Shown piece by piece: positions 61,301 through 64,000 of a DNA stretch of 64,000 nt. Source of the stretch: Steromphala cineraria (lineage: Eukaryota > Mollusca > Gastropoda > Trochida > Trochidae). Each line of letters opens with the position of its first letter. Position 1 is the first letter of the stretch. The notes below the pieces were generated by a model. It did not search any database, was not told the origin of the DNA, and saw nothing but the letters and a program-made list of their open reading frames with translations. Location of the stretch: contig OU744731.1 of the NCBI GenBank assembly GCA_916613615.1, positions 49,638,645 through 49,702,644 of the forward strand, read 5' to 3'. A program made the translations under genes and the position numbers.

Positions 61301-64000
61301 CAAAAAAATTATTTTTTCAAAGTTCAATTTTTTTTCAATCGGTATTGCTTCTTTGGAGCCTTGTGAACAATTTCTGCTAGTTTTTAATGAGAAATTTGAA
61401 TTTGACCATTTATGTCAAAATGTCCAATTTGTCTGAACCTGTACCCCAAAGCTCACCCTAACGTCAAAAAAACTATTTTTTCAAATTCAATTTTTTTTCA
61501 ATCGGTATTGCTTCTTGGGAGCCTTGTGAACAATTTCTGCTAGTTTTTAATCAGAAATTGGAATTTGACCATTTTATTCAAAATGTCCAATTTCTCTGAA
61601 CCTGTAGCCCCAAGCTCACCCTAACGTCAAAACATTATTTCTTCAAATTCAATTTTTTTTCAATCAGTATTGCTCCTTGGGAGTCTTGTGCACAATTTCT
61701 GCTAGTTTTTAATGAGAAATTTGAATTTGACCATTTTAGTCAAAATGTCCAATTTCTCTGAACCTGTACCCCAAAGCTCACCCTAACGTCAAAAAAATTA
61801 TTTTTTCAAATTCAATTTTTTTCAATCAGTATTGCTCCTTGGGAGTCTTGTGCACAATTTCTGCTAGTTTTTAATGAGAAATTTGAATTTGACCATTTTA
61901 GTCAAAATGTCCAATTTCTCTGAACCTGTACCCAAAAGCTCACCCTAACGTCAAAAAAATTATTTTTTCAAATTCAATTTTTTTCAATCGGTATTGCTTT
62001 TTGGGAGCCTTGTGCACAATTTCTGCTAGTTTTTAATGAGAAATTTGAATTTGACCATTTTAGTCAAAATGTCCAATTTCTCTGAACCTGTACCCCAAAG
62101 CTCACCCTAACGTCAAAAAAATTATTTTTTTAAATTCAATTTTTTTCAATCGGTATTGGTTCTTGGGAGCCTTGTGAACAATTTGTGCTAGTTTTTAATC
62201 AGAAATTTGAATTTGACCATTTTAGTCAAAATGTCCAATTTCTCTGAACCTGTAGCCCCAAGCTCACCCTAACGTCAAAACATTATTTCTTCAAATTCAA
62301 TTTTTTTCAATCGGTATTGCTTCTTGGGAGCCTTGTGAACAATTTCTGCTGGTTTTTAATCAGAAATTTGAATTTGACCATTTTAGTCAAAATGTCCAAT
62401 TTCTCTGAACCTGTACCCCAAAGCTCACCCTAACGTCAAAAAATTTATTTTTTCAAATTCAATTTTTTTTCAATCGGTATTGCTTCTTTGGAGCCTTGTG
62501 AACAATTTCTGCTAGTTTTTAATGAGAAATTTGAATTTGACCATTTATGTCAAAATGTCCAATTTGTCTGAACCTGTACCCCAAAGCTCACCCTAACGTC
62601 AAAAAAACTATTTTTTCAAATTCAATTTTTTTTCAATCGGTATTGCTTCTTGGAAGCCTTGTGAACAATTTCTGCTAGTTTTTAATCAGAAATTGGAATT
62701 TGACCATTTTATTCAAAATGTCCAATTTCTCTGAACCTGTAGCCCCAAGCTCACCCTAACGTCAAAACATTATTTCTTCAAATTCAATTTTTTTCAATCG
62801 GTATTGCTTCTTGGGAGCCTTGTGAACAATTTCTGCTAGTTTTTAATCAGAAATTTGAATTTGACCATTTTAGTCAAAATGTCCAATTTCTCTGAACCTG
62901 TACCCCAAAGCTCACCCTAACGTCAAAAAAATTATTTTTTCAAATTCAATTTTTTTCAATCAGTATTGCTCCTTGGGAGTCTTGTGCACAATTTCTGCTA
63001 GTTTTTAATGAGAAATTTGAATTTGACCATTTTAGTCAAAATGTCCAATTTCTCTGAACCTGTACCCCAAAGCTCACCCTAACGTCAAAAAAATTATTTT
63101 TTCAAATTCAATTTTTTTCAATCAGTATTGCTCCTTGGGAGTCTTGTGCACAATTTCTGCTAGTTTTTAATGAGAAATTTGAATTTGACCATTTTAGTCA
63201 AAATGTCCAATTTCTCTGAACCTGTACCCCAAAGCTCACCCTAACGTCAAAAAATTTATTTTTTCAAATTCAATTTTTTTTCAATCGGTATTGCTTCTTT
63301 GGAGCCTTGTGAACAATTTCTGCTAGTTTTTAATGAGAAATTTGAATTTGACCATTTATGTCAAAATGTCCAATTTGTCTGAACCTGTACCCCAAAGCTC
63401 ACCCTAACGTCAAAAAAACTATTTTTTCAAATTCAATTTTTTTTCAATCGGTATTGCTACTTGGGAGCCTTGTGAACAATTTCTGCTAGTTTTTAATCAG
63501 AAATTGGAATTTGACCATTTTATTCAAAATGTCCAATTTCTCTGAACCTGTAGCCCCAAGCTCACCCTAACGTCAAAACATTATTTCTTCAAATTCAATT
63601 TTTTTCAATCGGTATTGCTTCTTGGGAGCCTTGTGAACAATTTCTGCTGGTTTTTAATCAGAAATTTGAATTTGACCATTTTAGTCAAAATGTCCAATTT
63701 CTCTGAACCTGTACCCCCAAGCTCACCCTAACGTCAAAAAATTTATTTTTTCAAATTCAATTTTTTTTCAATCGGTATTGCTCCTTGGGAGTCTTGTGCA
63801 CAATTTCTGCTAGTTTTTAATGAGAAATTTGAATTTGACCATTTATGTCAAAATGTCCAATTTCTCTGAACCTGTACCCCAAAGCTCACCCTAACGTCAA
63901 AAAAACTATTTTTTCAAATTCAATTTTTTTTCAATCGGTATTGCTTCTTGGAAGCCTTGTGAACAATTTCTGCTAGTTTTTAATCAGAAATTGGAATTTG
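55303..64000 (-). repeat. Satellite B in inverted orientation
   Basis: About 54 monomers of the same ~162 bp family as 17201-38403, but reading on the minus strand (caaattcaa...cggtattgcttcttgggagcc...ctcaccctaacgtc). The array is open at the right edge. The 'catttatgtcaaaatgtcc' variant near 59621, 60756, 61406, 62541, 63352 and 63839 gives spacings of 1135, 650, 1135, 811 and 487 bp, i.e. 7, 4, 7, 5 and 3 monomers. Some variants seem confined to this side, for example 'tgtagccccaagctc' and 'cagtattgctccttgggagtc'. No genes; the 66-codon ORF near 56859 is a monomer frame. Confidence 0.97.

Noticed and set aside
17201..64000. Helitron-associated satellite (central tandem repeats as in bivalve elements)
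   Set aside because: There, tandem repeats sit inside one element in one orientation; here arrays flank a core in opposite orientations, and no Rep/helicase frame or Helitron end (TC...CTRR hairpin) was found.

Overview
The window looks like repeat-rich nuclear DNA of a metazoan, most probably a marine invertebrate. It has no operons, no dense coding and no bacterial signals. Instead it holds tens of kilobases of satellite DNA, tRNA-headed SINEs, small inverted-repeat transposons (MITEs), the remains of a non-LTR retrotransposon and one transposase-like gene remnant. No intact host gene is recognisable. The SINE 3' ends (a 'gcgctatataaat'-type tail) and the abundance of MITEs resemble mollusc, echinoderm or lancelet genomes. 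That is an impression, not a taxonomic proof.

Layout. (1) 1-17200: satellite A, about 100 tandem monomers of roughly 168-176 bp, relatively GC-rich, with multi-monomer higher-order repeats (2216, 2731 and 855 bp). (2) 17201-38403: satellite B, about 130 AT-rich monomers of roughly 162 bp. B is clearly related to A (shared core ttctgattaaaaactagcag) and joins it in register. (3) 38404-55302: a non-satellite core of about 17 kb. (4) 55303-64000: satellite B again, about 54 monomers, in the opposite orientation.

The core is bordered on both sides by a short array of a 39-bp palindrome-containing repeat (ATCCGGCCGGAT). Inside that lies an inverted duplication of about 1.4-1.9 kb (left arm 38536-39970, right arm 53427-55296). 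The two arms are clearly homologous but diverged, and each carries its own later insertions. Three further full or partial copies of the arm sequence lie inside the core: 41335-42250 in the left-arm orientation, and 49360-51650 (interrupted) and 51650-52040 in the right-arm orientation. The order satellite > 39-bp repeats > inner arm > loop > inner arm > 39-bp repeats > inverted satellite resembles a Foldback-type transposon at unusual scale. It could equally be an old inverted segmental duplication embedded in satellite.

The core carries at least five MITE or TIR elements. One (50076-51240) has a perfect 8-bp target duplication and contains an RNase H/zinc-knuckle fragment of a retrotransposon. 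Another (54361-54656) is hAT-like and absent from the other arm copies. There is one long SINE plus several SINE pieces. The only convincing transposase-like coding remnant is at 52026-52824: the C-terminal part of an EnSpm/CACTA-type (TNP2/DUF4218-like) protein, broken by a frameshift and abutting a repeat copy. These parts do not form a working pathway; the window is best read as a layered history of satellite expansion and transposon insertion.
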